Below, piece by piece: positions 8,610 to 17,639 of a stretch of DNA of 64,000 nt. This DNA is from C-114 sp963719285 (lineage in GTDB: Bacteria; Chloroflexota; Limnocylindria; Limnocylindrales; CSP1-4). Where the stretch lies: contig CAVRBO010000001.1 of the NCBI GenBank assembly GCA_963719285.1, forward strand, positions 1,364,001 to 1,428,000, written 5' to 3'. The notes below the pieces were generated by a model. That model did no database searches. It was not told the origin of the DNA and saw only the letters and a list, made by a program, of their open reading frames with translations. Each line of letters opens with the position of its first letter. The stretch's first letter is position 1. The position numbers were made by a program, and so were the translations under genes.

Positions 8610-8615
8610 AGTTTA
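8610..8615 (-). promoter_or_regulatory. -10 box of lysC (leaderless type)
   Basis: On the minus strand TAAACT is followed by 6 nt and then the lysC ATG. At normal -10 to start-site spacing, transcription would begin at or next to the A of ATG. No Shine-Dalgarno can fit in between. This would be the promoter of the whole lysC-birA-sigma-acc-fabZ unit. Confidence 0.55.
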
Positions 8616-8770
8616 GCAGCGGGCTCCGGCGGGCCCCGGCGCACCGCCCTGCGACCACAGGCGGTGCGCCCATCAGGATCCGGCTGCACACTCCGTGCCG
8701 AACGACCGCGTCATCCGCGCTCGACAGGAGGCCGGGTCGTGCCCCATCCCACCGGCGCGGGAATTGAAGG

Positions 8771-8796
8771 AGCGGCGGGGCGTCGGCCCCGCCGCT
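8771..8796 (-). terminator. GC-rich hairpin downstream of the 160-aa gene
   Basis: A perfect 11-bp stem (AGCGGCGGGGC pairing with GCCCCGCCGCT) closes a 4-nt loop. It lies 41 bp beyond the stop of the minus-strand gene at 8837 and before the lysC promoter. There is no long U tract on either strand (TTT on the plus side, CCTTC on the minus side), so it is a terminator-like hairpin with modest support. Confidence 0.5.
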
Positions 8797-8836
8797 CGCT
8801 TTCGGTGCGCGGTGCGAGTATCGGCGCGCGGTGCGC

Positions 8837-9319
8837 CTAGCTGTCGCCGCCCCCGGTGAGGCCGTCCCAGACGCCCTCGATCATCGAGCCGGCCGTCTCG
8901 GCCGCCTCGGCCGCGGCGGTGCCGTAGTTGCCCTGGTCCCACGCATCCGAGGCGGCCTCGGAGTGATGGAGAGCGTCCTGCGCGTCGTTCGGGTCGCTGA
9001 TGTCGTAGAGCGCATCGCCCGAGGCCGACCCGATGCCCGTCTCGTTCTCGATGAGCATGCCGATGCCGACGCCGGCAGCGCCGGCCCCGAGCACGGCCGC
9101 GCCGATCGTGGCGCCACCGGCCGCCGCGGCTCCGGCGCCGAGCTCGGCCGCCTCGCCGGCGAGGAGCGCGCCCGCGGCCTCCTCGCCACCGAAGAGCCCA
9201 GCGCCCTCCATGACGTGACTGGAGTAGTCGATGATCGAATCGACGGTCTCATCCTGGCCCTTGCCGGCATCCAGGATCGCCTCTTCGGGACTGGTCGGGA
9301 TCTCGAAATCGTCGGCCAT
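8837..9319 (-). CDS. glycine/alanine-rich protein of unknown function
   Basis: 160 residues, unrecognised. The N-terminus is acidic (MADDFEIPTSPEEAILDAGK). The middle (about 50-90) is almost pure Gly/Ala/Val/Ile with glycine-zipper spacing (GAGAAAAGGATIGAAVLGAG), which could be a membrane-inserting hairpin. The C-terminus is acidic and Asn/Asp/His-rich. The start is well supported: GAGGAG lies 5 nt before the ATG. It is monocistronic with its own hairpin downstream. Glycine-zipper proteins include membrane-stress, colicin-like and scaffold proteins; nothing here picks between these. Confidence 0.7.
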   Translation of the reverse strand: MADDFEIPTSPEEAILDAGKGQDETVDSIIDYSSHVMEGAGLFGGEEAAGALLAGEAAELGAGAAAAGGATIGAAVLGAGAAGVGIGMLIENETGIGSASGDALYDISDPNDAQDALHHSEAASDAWDQGNYGTAAAEAAETAGSMIEGVWDGLTGGGDS

Positions 9320-9596
9320 GGGATCTCCTCGTGGGCTGCTTCGCGGCGGCGATGCCGACGCCTTGGAGATGGTCCGGGATCGTGATCATCGCGGCGTGAG
9401 CCCGCGGTGAACGTCCCGCGCTCCCCTGACGCGCCTCAGAGCCTGACGTTACAGGCGGGTTCCGTGCGCGACCGGTACGAAGATGGTAGCCCCGGCGTCC
9501 ATAGCCCGACCGGCGGCCCGGAACCGTACGTCCGCCGTCGCGGGTATCGTTGAGGCGGAGCGGTCAACGGATCGACCGGCCATGGAGGACGGGCGC

Positions 9597-10370
9597 ATGT
9601 GCTTCACCCCGACGAGCCGGCCGCCGATCGCGCCGATCCACGGCGGCGCCCTCGACGGCACCCGGATCGTGCTGACGTCCGGCGACGGGACACGGTTCGC
9701 CGCCTTCCGCGCGCGGGCCGCGGATCCGACCGGCAACGGCGTCGTCATCCTGCCCGACGTGCGCGGGCTGTACTCGTTCTACGAAGAGCTCGCGCTCCGC
9801 TTCGCCGAGCAGGGGGTGGACGCCGTGGCCATCGACTGGTTCGGCCGGACCGCCGGCACGGCGCCCCGGTCGCCCGACTTCGAGCACATGCCGCACGTGG
9901 CCCGAACGACCTGGGCCGGGATCTCCGCGGACATCGCCGCCGGTGTGGCGCATGTCCGTTCGGGAGAGGGCGGAGGGGCCCGCGCCGTCTCGACCGTGGG
10001 GTTCTGCTTCGGGGGCCGGATGGCGTTCGATTCGGCGACCCTCGGCCTCGGACTCGGCGGCGTCGTCGGCTTCTACGGCGTCCCGGTGGGGAGCGGCCGG
10101 AACGACGCCCCCGCCCCGATCGACGTGGTCGACCGGATGGAGGGCCGGGTGCTCGGCCTGTTCGGCGGGGCGGACGGCGCGATCCCCCGCGCGGCCGTGG
10201 CGGACTTCGAGGCCGCGCTCGGACGGGCGAAGGTCGATCACCGCATCGTCGAGTACGAGGGCGCCCCCCATTCGTTCTTCGATCGCTCCTACGAGGAGCA
10301 CGCCGCGGCATCCGAGGACGCGTGGCGCCAGGTCCTGTCGTTCATCGGCGCCGACAGGGCGGTGGTCTAG
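9597..10370 (+). CDS. dienelactone hydrolase family protein
   Basis: 257-residue alpha/beta hydrolase of the DLH family. The Cys nucleophile sits in VGFCFGGRMAF; the other triad residues are probably the Asp in FGGADGAIP and the His in EGAPHSFFDRSY. The early part GNGVVILPDVRGLYSFYEE matches the DLH N-terminal strand and loop. Members cleave dienelactones or other esters; the substrate here is unknown. The start at 9597 (MCFTPTS) is preferred because GGAGG lies about 8 nt upstream; in-frame starts at 9582 and 9483 add unconserved residues. It is monocistronic and converges with the DUF4349 gene. Confidence 0.88.
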   Translation: MCFTPTSRPPIAPIHGGALDGTRIVLTSGDGTRFAAFRARAADPTGNGVVILPDVRGLYSFYEELALRFAEQGVDAVAIDWFGRTAGTAPRSPDFEHMPHVARTTWAGISADIAAGVAHVRSGEGGGARAVSTVGFCFGGRMAFDSATLGLGLGGVVGFYGVPVGSGRNDAPAPIDVVDRMEGRVLGLFGGADGAIPRAAVADFEAALGRAKVDHRIVEYEGAPHSFFDRSYEEHAAASEDAWRQVLSFIGADRAVV

Positions 10371-10392
10371 CCCCGCCGGCGCCGGGCCAGCC

Positions 10393-11421
10393 TCACACGG
10401 GCGGGCCGGTGACGTTCGTGGCCGTGGAGTAGCGGCCGAGCAGGCGCACGAGCCGCCGGCCGACGAACAGGGCCACGAGCAGGAACACGATCGTGCCGCC
10501 GAGGAGCGGCAGGCCGACGATCGCGAACCACACGCCGGCCGTCGCGAGGACCTGACCGACCGACAGCAGCTGGCCGGCGGCCTTGTCGAGCTCGGCGCCA
10601 AGGTCCCAACCCTTCGAGACCTCGTTGACGACCGCCACCGCGGGGGTCTGGAAGAGCACGGTCAGGGTCGCCAGGGACGCCTGATCGCGGAGGTGGGCTT
10701 CGGCCGTCGAGAGCTGCTCGATCTGGCCCTGGACATTCGTGAGCTGGTTCTGGACGTCGAGGATGTCCGAGATCTTGGTCGCCTTGGCCATGATCGCCTG
10801 GAGTGCCTGCTCCGTCGCCCGGAGGTTCGAGATCCGGGCGTCGAGGTCGAGGACCTGGCCGGTGACCTCCGACGAACCGGTCTTGGCCGCGACGACCTTG
10901 GTCGCGAGCTCCCGGATCGCCGCCTGGGCGTCCTCCCAGCGGGCGCTCGGGAACCGGTAGGTCACCGACGCGATCGTCCGGTCTCCATCGTTCGCCTGAT
11001 CGGATGCGCTGACATAGCCGCCCAGGGCGGCGATCGCCGTCCTCGCCTTGAGCAGGGCCGGGTCGATGGACGTGACCTCGACCGTCATGGTCCCGGTCCG
11101 GACGATCAGGTTGACGTCCGGGGCGACATCCTGCGCCTTGGGCGTCCCGCTCGTGGAGCCGTCGCCGACGACATCACCGCCGTTGAGCGCGGCCGGAGCG
11201 GCCGACCCGGCCGGAGCCGCCTCGCCTCCGCCCAGGCGGCCGGTGTCGCCGGCGTAGGGCGCCGCGGCCGACGAGCCGCAGGCGGTCAGGACGATCACTA
11301 CCGCGGTTGTCGCGACGGCCAGGACCGGACGTCGAGGGTGGGATCGATGGACCGGGGCCGCCGCCGCGGGGTCGCCTGGCTGGAGGACGCTGGCGCGTCG
11401 GTGGGACTCGAATGGCCACAT
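10393..11421 (-). CDS. DUF4349-family lipoprotein
   Basis: 342 residues. A signal peptide ends in a lipobox (VIVLTACGSS, Cys near 47). A Ser/Gly/Ala-rich linker follows, then the DUF4349 module: VNLIVRTGTMTVEVTSID, GGYVSASDQ, a long amphipathic coiled coil (about 190-255, LDLDARISNLRATEQALQAI onward) and a hydrophobic segment near 300-325 (WFAIVGLPLLGGTIVFLLVALFVG) before a basic tail. Family members are surface-anchored and of unknown function, often near sigma/anti-sigma pairs. A GGGAGG lies about 9 nt before the ATG. Confidence 0.85.
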   Translation of the reverse strand: MWPFESHRRASVLQPGDPAAAAPVHRSHPRRPVLAVATTAVVIVLTACGSSAAAPYAGDTGRLGGGEAAPAGSAAPAALNGGDVVGDGSTSGTPKAQDVAPDVNLIVRTGTMTVEVTSIDPALLKARTAIAALGGYVSASDQANDGDRTIASVTYRFPSARWEDAQAAIRELATKVVAAKTGSSEVTGQVLDLDARISNLRATEQALQAIMAKATKISDILDVQNQLTNVQGQIEQLSTAEAHLRDQASLATLTVLFQTPAVAVVNEVSKGWDLGAELDKAAGQLLSVGQVLATAGVWFAIVGLPLLGGTIVFLLVALFVGRRLVRLLGRYSTATNVTGPPV

Positions 11422-11502
11422 GAGTCGGAACCTCCCCTCGTCCGGCGGGTGCCGGCACGCGGCCCGAGGACGCGCGCGAAGGGATCCGGGTTCCGCGCGG
11501 GT

Positions 11503-11691
11503 TCAGTGGCGGAGGAGCCAGAGCGCCAGGAACACAGCGATGACGCCGACGACGACGAGCGGCAACGCCCCGCCGGGGATGACCCGCTCGATCTGGGCGA
11601 AGACGGCGTTGATCGCGCTGCCGACCGCCGACACCGCGCCGCTGAAGAGGCTGCCGATCCCGTTCCCGATCGAGCGAGCGAGCCCATCCAT
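11503..11691 (-). CDS. small single-pass membrane protein
   Basis: 62 residues from the ATG at 11691 (MDGLARSIGNGIGSLFSGA), with GGGAG about 8 nt upstream; a longer ORF to 11793 adds Arg/Ser-rich sequence with no support. The first 40 residues form an amphipathic Gly/Ala/Ser helix, followed by a clear transmembrane helix (LPLVVVGVIAVFLALWLL) and the C-terminal RH. It lies between the DUF4349 gene and thrB. No family recognised. Confidence 0.65.
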   Translation of the reverse strand: MDGLARSIGNGIGSLFSGAVSAVGSAINAVFAQIERVIPGGALPLVVVGVIAVFLALWLLRH

Positions 11692-11737
11692 ACGCGAGAC
11701 TCCCGAACGAAGGCGCCGGGCCGACCGGCGCTCGGAC

Positions 11738-12712
11738 TCAGCCGCTCCGGCCGACGACCCGCGCGCCCTGGTTGCGGGGCATGACGATCTCACTCCGGCC
11801 CGGCAGATCCTGGTCGGCGGCGACCGCCGCGAAGGCGGCCTTGATCCGCGAGAACGCCGTCATCGAGTCGGCGAACGCGATCACCGTCGAGCCAGCCCCG
11901 GACAGGCAGGCGCCGATCGCCCCGGCCTCGCGGGCCGCATCGACCAGGAAGGGGAGCTGGGGGAAGACGGCCGCCCGGTACTGCTCGTGGATGCGATCGA
12001 TCGTCAGCGCTCCGAGCAGGTCGTGTCGCCCGGTCGCGAGGCCGGCCACCCCGATGGCGACCCGGCCCAGGTTCGCCACGGCGTCGGCGTGAGGGACGCT
12101 CGCCGGAAGCGCGGCGCGCATCTGCTCGGTCGAGAGGCGCAACTCGGGGATGAACAGGACGGCCCGGAGCTCCCGTGGTGCGTCGAACCGGAGCGCCTCG
12201 ACCGCCGCCGCGGGGTCGTCGTCCAGGCGGGTCGCGACGGTGAACCCGCCGAGCAGCGCGGCCGCCGCGTTGTCCGGGTGGCCCTCGATGTTCGCCGCGA
12301 GGCGGAGCAGGTCGCCCGTCGTGAACGGGTCGCCAAGGAGCGCGTTGCCGGCCAGGACGCCCCCGACCACGGCGGCGGCGGACGAGCCCAGGCCGCGCGA
12401 GATCGGGATCTCGTTGTGCATCTCGATCCGCCAGCCCACGCCTTCGGGGATCGAGCCGCGGTGCTCGCGCAGGACCGCCTCGAGGCCCATCACGAAGCAG
12501 TTCGTGCCGTCCGTCGGGAGCTCGTCGGCGCCCTCGCCTTCGACCGACAGCTCGATCGGATCGGGGCTCCAGCCGCGGACCTCGAGATCGATCCGGTCGA
12601 GGATCCCGAGCGCGAGGCCGAGGCAGTCGTAACCGGCGCCGAGGTTGGCCGACGATGCCGGCACTTCGACGGAGACGCGCCGGCCATCGAGCTCGGCCAG
12701 CCAGTGCATCAC
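11738..12712 (-). CDS. thrB: homoserine kinase
   Basis: 324-residue GHMP kinase that phosphorylates homoserine before ThrC acts. N-terminal VEVPASSANLGAGYDCLGLALG is the GHMP signature; the ATP loop is PISRGLGSSAAAVVGGVLAGN; the C-terminal GHMP motif is GACLSGAGSTVIAFA. The ORF opens with adjacent GTG (12712) and ATG (12709); a GAGGAG upstream fits either. It follows thrC by 13 bp, the last gene of hom-thrC-thrB. Confidence 0.96.
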   Translation of the reverse strand: MMHWLAELDGRRVSVEVPASSANLGAGYDCLGLALGILDRIDLEVRGWSPDPIELSVEGEGADELPTDGTNCFVMGLEAVLREHRGSIPEGVGWRIEMHNEIPISRGLGSSAAAVVGGVLAGNALLGDPFTTGDLLRLAANIEGHPDNAAAALLGGFTVATRLDDDPAAAVEALRFDAPRELRAVLFIPELRLSTEQMRAALPASVPHADAVANLGRVAIGVAGLATGRHDLLGALTIDRIHEQYRAAVFPQLPFLVDAAREAGAIGACLSGAGSTVIAFADSMTAFSRIKAAFAAVAADQDLPGRSEIVMPRNQGARVVGRSG

Positions 12713-12725
12713 GATGGGTCGCTCC

Positions 12726-13811
12726 TCACCAGCCGAGCGCGCGGGCGACGTCGCCGACGGTCGGGTGCGCTTTGATGATAGGGGGCGCGATGGCCTCCGC
12801 GGACCCCGGATCCTTCAGGCCCGTCCCGGTGAGGACGGCGACGACCAGCGGATCGCCCGGGAGCCGCCCCTCTCCGACCAGGCGGCGGACCCCGGCGACC
12901 GACGCCGCAGACGAAGGCTCGCAGAAGATGCCCTCGAACCGGGCGAGATCGCGGTACGCCGCGAGGATCTCCTCGTCGGTCACCGCGTCGATGCTCCCGC
13001 CCGACTCGTCGCGGGCGGCCGTCGCCTTCGTCCATGAGGCGGGATCGCCGATGCGGATCGCCGATGCGACGGTCTGCGGATCCTCGATCACGTGGCCCTC
13101 GACGATGGGCGCGGCGCCGGCGGCCTGGAAGCCGGCCATCTTCGGCAGCGTGTCGACGATCCCGGCCGCCCGGTAGGCCTTGAATCCCGCCCAGTACGCG
13201 CTGATGTTGCCGGCGTTGCCGACCGGGATGGCCAGGACGTCCGGCGCCTGGCCCAGGTCGTCGCAGATCTCGAACGCCGCGGTCTTCTGGCCGTCGAGGC
13301 GATCCGGGTTGACCGAGTTCACGAGCGCGACCGGGTGGTCGTCCTGCTCCGCGAGGGCGCGCACGACCCGGAACGCGTCGTCGAACGAGCCGTCGACGGC
13401 CACGACCCGCGCTCCGGCGACGAGTGCCTGGAGGAGCTTGCCCTGGGCGATGGCGCCACCGGGGATCACGACGATGACCTCCAGGGCCGCGGCGGCGCCG
13501 TAGGCCGCGGCGGACGCCGACGTATTGCCGGTCGACGCGCAGATGATCGCCCGGGCCCCGCGCTCGAGGGCCTTGCTTACCGCGACGACCATGCCCCGGT
13601 CCTTGAACGAGCCGGTCGGGTTCTGTCCCTCCACCTTGACCCACAGGTTCGAGAGCCCCAGCTCCGCACCGAGCCGCCCGAGCCGAACGAGCGGTGTCGC
13701 CCCTTCGCCGAGCGTGAGGGGCGGCGTGGCATCGGTCACGGACAGGAAGGGACGGTAGCGCTCCACGAGTCGTGGGCGCGCGCCGGCACTGGGCGAGACG
13801 CTCGGGGTCAT
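12726..13811 (-). CDS. thrC: threonine synthase
   Basis: 361-residue PLP enzyme that converts O-phosphohomoserine to threonine. The PLP lysine is in NPTGSFKDRGM, the substrate loop is CASTGNTSASAAAYG, and VGNAGNISAYWAGF is the phosphate-binding region. Start: ATG at 13811 (MTPSVSPS), not the longer ORF to 14207, which would overlap hom. A TACAAT hexamer ends 7 nt before the ATG, so thrC may have its own leaderless promoter besides read-through from hom, which ends 31 bp upstream. Confidence 0.96.
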   Translation of the reverse strand: MTPSVSPSAGARPRLVERYRPFLSVTDATPPLTLGEGATPLVRLGRLGAELGLSNLWVKVEGQNPTGSFKDRGMVVAVSKALERGARAIICASTGNTSASAAAYGAAAALEVIVVIPGGAIAQGKLLQALVAGARVVAVDGSFDDAFRVVRALAEQDDHPVALVNSVNPDRLDGQKTAAFEICDDLGQAPDVLAIPVGNAGNISAYWAGFKAYRAAGIVDTLPKMAGFQAAGAAPIVEGHVIEDPQTVASAIRIGDPASWTKATAARDESGGSIDAVTDEEILAAYRDLARFEGIFCEPSSAASVAGVRRLVGEGRLPGDPLVVAVLTGTGLKDPGSAEAIAPPIIKAHPTVGDVARALGW

Positions 13812-13818
13812 GTGGGCG

Positions 13819-13824
13819 ATTGTA
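13819..13824 (-). promoter_or_regulatory. -10 box of thrC (leaderless type)
   Basis: TACAAT on the minus strand, 7 nt before the thrC ATG, within the 31-bp hom-thrC spacer. There is no Shine-Dalgarno in the spacer, which favours leaderless initiation. Confidence 0.5.
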
Positions 13825-13842
13825 CGTGGGCCGACGGGACGC

Positions 13843-15162
13843 CTATGTCGGTTCGTCGACCGGGAACACCGCAAGACCCGAAGGTGCCCCGAGGGAATTG
13901 AGGAGCGCGCGCATCTGGGCGAGCGTCCCCCGGCCGAGCTGGATGGCACGTCCACCGGCGAACGGGGCGACGCGCACGGTGGCCGACGAGCTGCCGGTGA
14001 TCCGTGCGATCGCCTGGTCGAGCGGCCTTGCCTCGGGTGACGCGTCCGGCAGGACCGCGAACCAACCCCGTCCCGCGGCCGACTCGGGCGGCCCGCCGAG
14101 CCAGCCCCGGTCGGCGGGTCGGGCGGCGTCCAGACCCGCCCACGTCGACCCCAGGCCGCGGACGACCGCGAGCAGGTCGCCCAGGACGGCACTGGACGTC
14201 GGTCCACCGCCCGCGCCCGGGCCGACGAAGGCCACGTCGCCGAGCGGATCGGCCCGGATCTCGACCCGGTTCGTGACCCCGTTCGTGCGTCCCATCGGGT
14301 CGGCCATGCTCACGACGGTCGGCAGGACGGAGGCCGACACGCGACCATCGGGCAAGCGGGCGGCATCGGCGATGAGCTTGATCGTGGCGTCGAGCGCGGT
14401 GGCGCCGGCGATGTCCGGCGCCGTCACTCCGGTGATCCCGGGCCGGCCCAGACCTCCGGGCGCGACCGTCGGCGGTCGGCGGACGACCTCGGCCGGATCG
14501 ACCCACACGCCGAAGGCGAGCCGGATGAGGATGACGAGCTTGTTCACCGCGTCGTCGCCCTCGACATCGCCGGCCGGATCCGCCTCGGCATAGCCGGCGG
14601 CCTTCGCGGCGTCCAGGACCTCCTCGTAGGCACGACCCTCGACGGTCATCGCACTGAGGATGTAGTTCGTCGTGCCGTTCACGATGCCGCGGATCCGGTC
14701 GACCCGGTTCGCCGCGAGCTCCGCGGCGACCGGCCCCAGGACGGGGATCCCGGCCGCGACAGCCGCCTCGAACCGGAGGGCAGCCCCGGTCCGCCGGGCG
14801 ATGGCCTCGAGCTCGGGGCCGTGATGGGCGACGACGTGCTTGTTGGCCGTCACGACCGCCTTGCCGGCGGCGAGGGCGGCGGCGATCAGCGTCCGGGCAG
14901 GCTCGTCGCCGCCCATCACCTCGACGATCACGTCGGTCTCGTCCGAGGCGACGAGGTGGGCCGGCGCGTCGGTCAGGAGCTCGGCCGGGATGCCGCCCGC
15001 CCGGGCTCGGGCGAGGTCGCGGACGGCCACGCCGACGAGCTCGAGGCGTGCGCCCCCGTCGACGCCGAGCCGTTCCGGGAACGCGCGGAACGCGCGGGCG
15101 ACCTCGCGGCCCACGGTCCCGGCGCCGAGCAGCCCGACCCGGACCGGGGGGACTCGGGTCAT
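13843..15162 (-). CDS. hom: homoserine dehydrogenase
   Basis: 439 residues. N-terminal Rossmann motif VGLLGAGTVGREVARAF; VTANKHVVAHHG and GIVNGTTNYILSAM are signature segments; KAAGYAEADPAGDVEGDDAVNK holds the catalytic Lys/Asp region. It reduces aspartate semialdehyde to homoserine at the branch to threonine and methionine. The C-terminal part (about 340-439) may correspond to an ACT regulatory domain but is degenerate. The start is the ATG at 15162 (MTRVPPVRVGLLG); longer openings overlap trpS. First gene of hom-thrC-thrB; a TACCAT hexamer at 15196-15201 (minus) could be its promoter. Confidence 0.96.
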   Translation of the reverse strand: MTRVPPVRVGLLGAGTVGREVARAFRAFPERLGVDGGARLELVGVAVRDLARARAGGIPAELLTDAPAHLVASDETDVIVEVMGGDEPARTLIAAALAAGKAVVTANKHVVAHHGPELEAIARRTGAALRFEAAVAAGIPVLGPVAAELAANRVDRIRGIVNGTTNYILSAMTVEGRAYEEVLDAAKAAGYAEADPAGDVEGDDAVNKLVILIRLAFGVWVDPAEVVRRPPTVAPGGLGRPGITGVTAPDIAGATALDATIKLIADAARLPDGRVSASVLPTVVSMADPMGRTNGVTNRVEIRADPLGDVAFVGPGAGGGPTSSAVLGDLLAVVRGLGSTWAGLDAARPADRGWLGGPPESAAGRGWFAVLPDASPEARPLDQAIARITGSSSATVRVAPFAGGRAIQLGRGTLAQMRALLNSLGAPSGLAVFPVDEPT

Positions 15163-15273
15163 CGCGGGAGGTCGGGGAAGGCGTGCACGGTCGGGATGGT
15201 AGCGGAGGCGGCCACCGCCGGGCCCGGGGCCGGCGCGTGGCGAACCGCTTCCGTCGGGGCCCATGGGGTCCGG

Positions 15274-15279
15274 TACACT
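15274..15279 (+). promoter_or_regulatory. -10 box of trpS (leaderless type)
   Basis: TACACT 8 nt before the trpS ATG at 15288. No Shine-Dalgarno or T-box leader fits in the intervening bases. Confidence 0.5.
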
Positions 15280-15287
15280 CGGCCACG

Positions 15288-16307
15288 ATGACCCTCGACG
15301 TGGCTCCCGCCCCCGCGCCGGTCCTCGCCCCAGGGCCCCGGCCACGCATCTTCAGCGGCATCCAGCCGTCGGGCATCGTCCATCTCGGCAACGACCTGGG
15401 GGCGATCCGGAACTACGTCACGCTCCAGTGGGAGTACGAGGCGATCTACTGCATCGTCGACTACCACGCGTTGACGAGCACCCACGATCCGGGGCTGCTG
15501 CGCACCCGGACCCTCGAGATGGCGGCCTCGCTGCTGGCGCTCGGCCTGGACCCGGAGCGGTGCACGCTGTTCGTGCAGAGCCACCGGCCCGAACACGCCG
15601 AGCTCGCCTGGCTCCTGTGCACGGTCACGCCGGTCAGCTGGCTCGAGCGGACCCCGACGTACAAGGAGAAGAAGGCCAACCAGCCCGACGACATCAACCA
15701 CGGGTTGCTCACGTACCCGGTCCTCCAGGCCGCCGACATCATCATCTACAAGGCCTCGCTCGTCCCGGTCGGCAAGGACCAGGCGGCCCACCTCGAGCTG
15801 TCGCGCGAGATCGTCCGGGCGTTCAACAACCGCTACGGCGAGACGTTCCCCGAACCCAGGGCGGTCTTCACCGAGGCACCCGTCGTCCTCGGCACGGACG
15901 GCGTCAGGAAGATGAGCAAGTCGATCGGCAACACGATCGACATCTTCGGGGACCCGGCGACGGTCCGGAAACAGGTCATGGGCATGGTCACCGACACGAA
16001 GCGGATCCTGCGCACGGATCCCGGCCGGCCGGAGGTCTGCAACGTCTGCCAGCTCCACCGGTTCTTCGGCGACGACTACGACGAGATCTGGGATGGCGAG
16101 CGGACCGCCCGGACCGGCTGCGTCGACACGAAGAAGCTGCTCGCCGAGCGGATCATCCACCACTACGCGCCCGCCCGCGAACGCTATGCCGAGCTGATGG
16201 CCCATCCGGCGGACCTGGCGGGGATCCTGGAGGCCGGTGCCGACCGCCTCCGTCCGTTCGCCGAGGCCACGATGGCCGAGGTCCGCGAGCGGATGGGCCT
16301 GCGCTGA
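15288..16307 (+). CDS. trpS: tryptophan--tRNA ligase
   Basis: 339-residue class I synthetase that charges tRNA-Trp. The HIGH-like motif is PSGIVHLGNDLGA and the KMSKS loop is VRKMSKSIGNTIDIF. TYKEKKANQ and DQAAHLELSREIVRAFN are standard TrpS segments. Start at the ATG 15288; the ORF opens earlier at 15048, but that part is antisense to hom. It is monocistronic in appearance, with 144 bp before the next gene. Confidence 0.96.
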   Translation: MTLDVAPAPAPVLAPGPRPRIFSGIQPSGIVHLGNDLGAIRNYVTLQWEYEAIYCIVDYHALTSTHDPGLLRTRTLEMAASLLALGLDPERCTLFVQSHRPEHAELAWLLCTVTPVSWLERTPTYKEKKANQPDDINHGLLTYPVLQAADIIIYKASLVPVGKDQAAHLELSREIVRAFNNRYGETFPEPRAVFTEAPVVLGTDGVRKMSKSIGNTIDIFGDPATVRKQVMGMVTDTKRILRTDPGRPEVCNVCQLHRFFGDDYDEIWDGERTARTGCVDTKKLLAERIIHHYAPARERYAELMAHPADLAGILEAGADRLRPFAEATMAEVRERMGLR

Positions 16308-16451
16308 CGGCGCACGGCTGCCCGGGTGAGCCCGGGGGAAGCCCTGGCACTCCGGCACTGACCGGGTGGTGATCCCGGGCTGAGCCGGCAGGGCTACCAT
16401 CAGCGCAGGGCGAGGGGCAGCCACTCCCCGAACGCGGAGGCGATCGAGACC

Positions 16452-17639
16452 ATGGGGTTCCAGTTGACCGACCGCGAACGAAGCTGGATCGACGCGCTCC
16501 TGATCCTTGCGACGGTCGCCGTCGGGTTCGTGGTCATCGGCTTCGCGACCGATGTCTTCTTCTACTTCGGCGACATCGTGCTCGTGTTCTTCCTCGCCTG
16601 GCTGCTCGCGTTCATCCTCAGCCCGATCGTCGCGGCCATCCTCCGCCTGGCGCCGCGCCTGCCCCGGGTCGCCGCGGTCGTGGTCGTGTACGCGATCCTG
16701 GTGGGCTCCTTGAGCGTGCTCGTCCTCGTGATCGCGCAGGCCCTCGCCTCGTCGATCAGCGACTTCATCGCGGGCGTCCCGCAGCTCCAGCGCGATCTGC
16801 CATCGATCCTCGCCCCGTGGCAGGACCGGCTGCACGCGATCGGGCTCGGCCAGGTCGACCTGTCCGCCCAGGGCGCGATCTTCCTGAGCAACCTCAACGA
16901 CTACGCCGCCCAGCTCGTCGGACCGCTCCAGCAACTCGCGGTGGCGAGCCTGGGCGCACTCGGCAACGTCCTGCTGATGCTCATCCTGTCGCTGTACATG
17001 GTCGTGGACAGCCGCCGGATCATGTCGTTCCTGCTCCGCCTCGTTCCGCCGACGTACGCCGAGGAGGCCCGCCTGCTCGAGACGAGCATCGCCCAGTCGT
17101 TCGGCGGCTTCCTGCGCGGACAGGCGGTGCTCGGCCTGACCTATGCACTGATCGCCGCGGGAACGAGCATCGTGTTCGGGCTCGATTACGGCGCCGTCAC
17201 CTCGGCCGCTGCCGGCGTGCTCATGGCCATCCCGTTCTTCGGACCGTTCGTCGCGTGGCTGCCGCCCGTCCTCGTGGCCGTCGTCGCCAAGCCGGACGTC
17301 CTCCTGCCCACGATCGCGATCCTGGGCATCGGCTGGGTGGTCGTGATGAACGTCCTCCAGCCACGACTCATGCAGCAGGCCGTCGGGATCCACCCGATCG
17401 TCGTCCTCGGCTCGGTCCTCATCGGCTCGAAGGTCGGCGGCATCGTCGGAGCGATCTTCGGCATCCCGATCGCGGCGGTCGTCTCGGCGTTCTTCTTCCA
17501 CTACCTCGGCCGGACACGCGATCCGGGCGGCGTGACGGCCCGCGCCGCGAAACGCCTCGAAGTCCGCGAGGGCCGGCCGATCCGCGTCCCCCGCGAGCCG
17601 ATCCCGGGCGAGGACGTGGAGGTCGAGGTCGGCTCGTGA
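16452..17639 (+). CDS. AI-2E family transporter (PerM/TqsA-like permease)
   Basis: 395 residues with eight predicted membrane helices in the family pattern: three N-terminal (about 20-95), an amphipathic extracellular segment (100-160), then four or five helices (165-370). Conserved features are FLRGQAVLGLTYALIAA, FFGPFVAWLPPVLVAVV and HPIVVLGSVLIGSKVGGIVGAIFGIPIAA. Family members export AI-2 or act as Na+/H+ or peptide-related permeases; the substrate cannot be deduced. GGAGG lies about 12 nt before the ATG. It overlaps surE by 4 bp. Confidence 0.92.
   Translation: MGFQLTDRERSWIDALLILATVAVGFVVIGFATDVFFYFGDIVLVFFLAWLLAFILSPIVAAILRLAPRLPRVAAVVVVYAILVGSLSVLVLVIAQALASSISDFIAGVPQLQRDLPSILAPWQDRLHAIGLGQVDLSAQGAIFLSNLNDYAAQLVGPLQQLAVASLGALGNVLLMLILSLYMVVDSRRIMSFLLRLVPPTYAEEARLLETSIAQSFGGFLRGQAVLGLTYALIAAGTSIVFGLDYGAVTSAAAGVLMAIPFFGPFVAWLPPVLVAVVAKPDVLLPTIAILGIGWVVVMNVLQPRLMQQAVGIHPIVVLGSVLIGSKVGGIVGAIFGIPIAAVVSAFFFHYLGRTRDPGGVTARAAKRLEVREGRPIRVPREPIPGEDVEVEVGS

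Noticed and set aside
15163..15287. T-box or attenuator in front of trpS or hom
   Set aside because: The space is 125 bp and the -10 box leaves trpS with no leader; no T-box sequence and no Thr/Trp-rich leader peptide.
16317..16340. CCCGGG-TGAG-CCCGGG hairpin after trpS as a terminator
   Set aside because: Short stem, no U tract, and such palindromes are frequent at this GC content.
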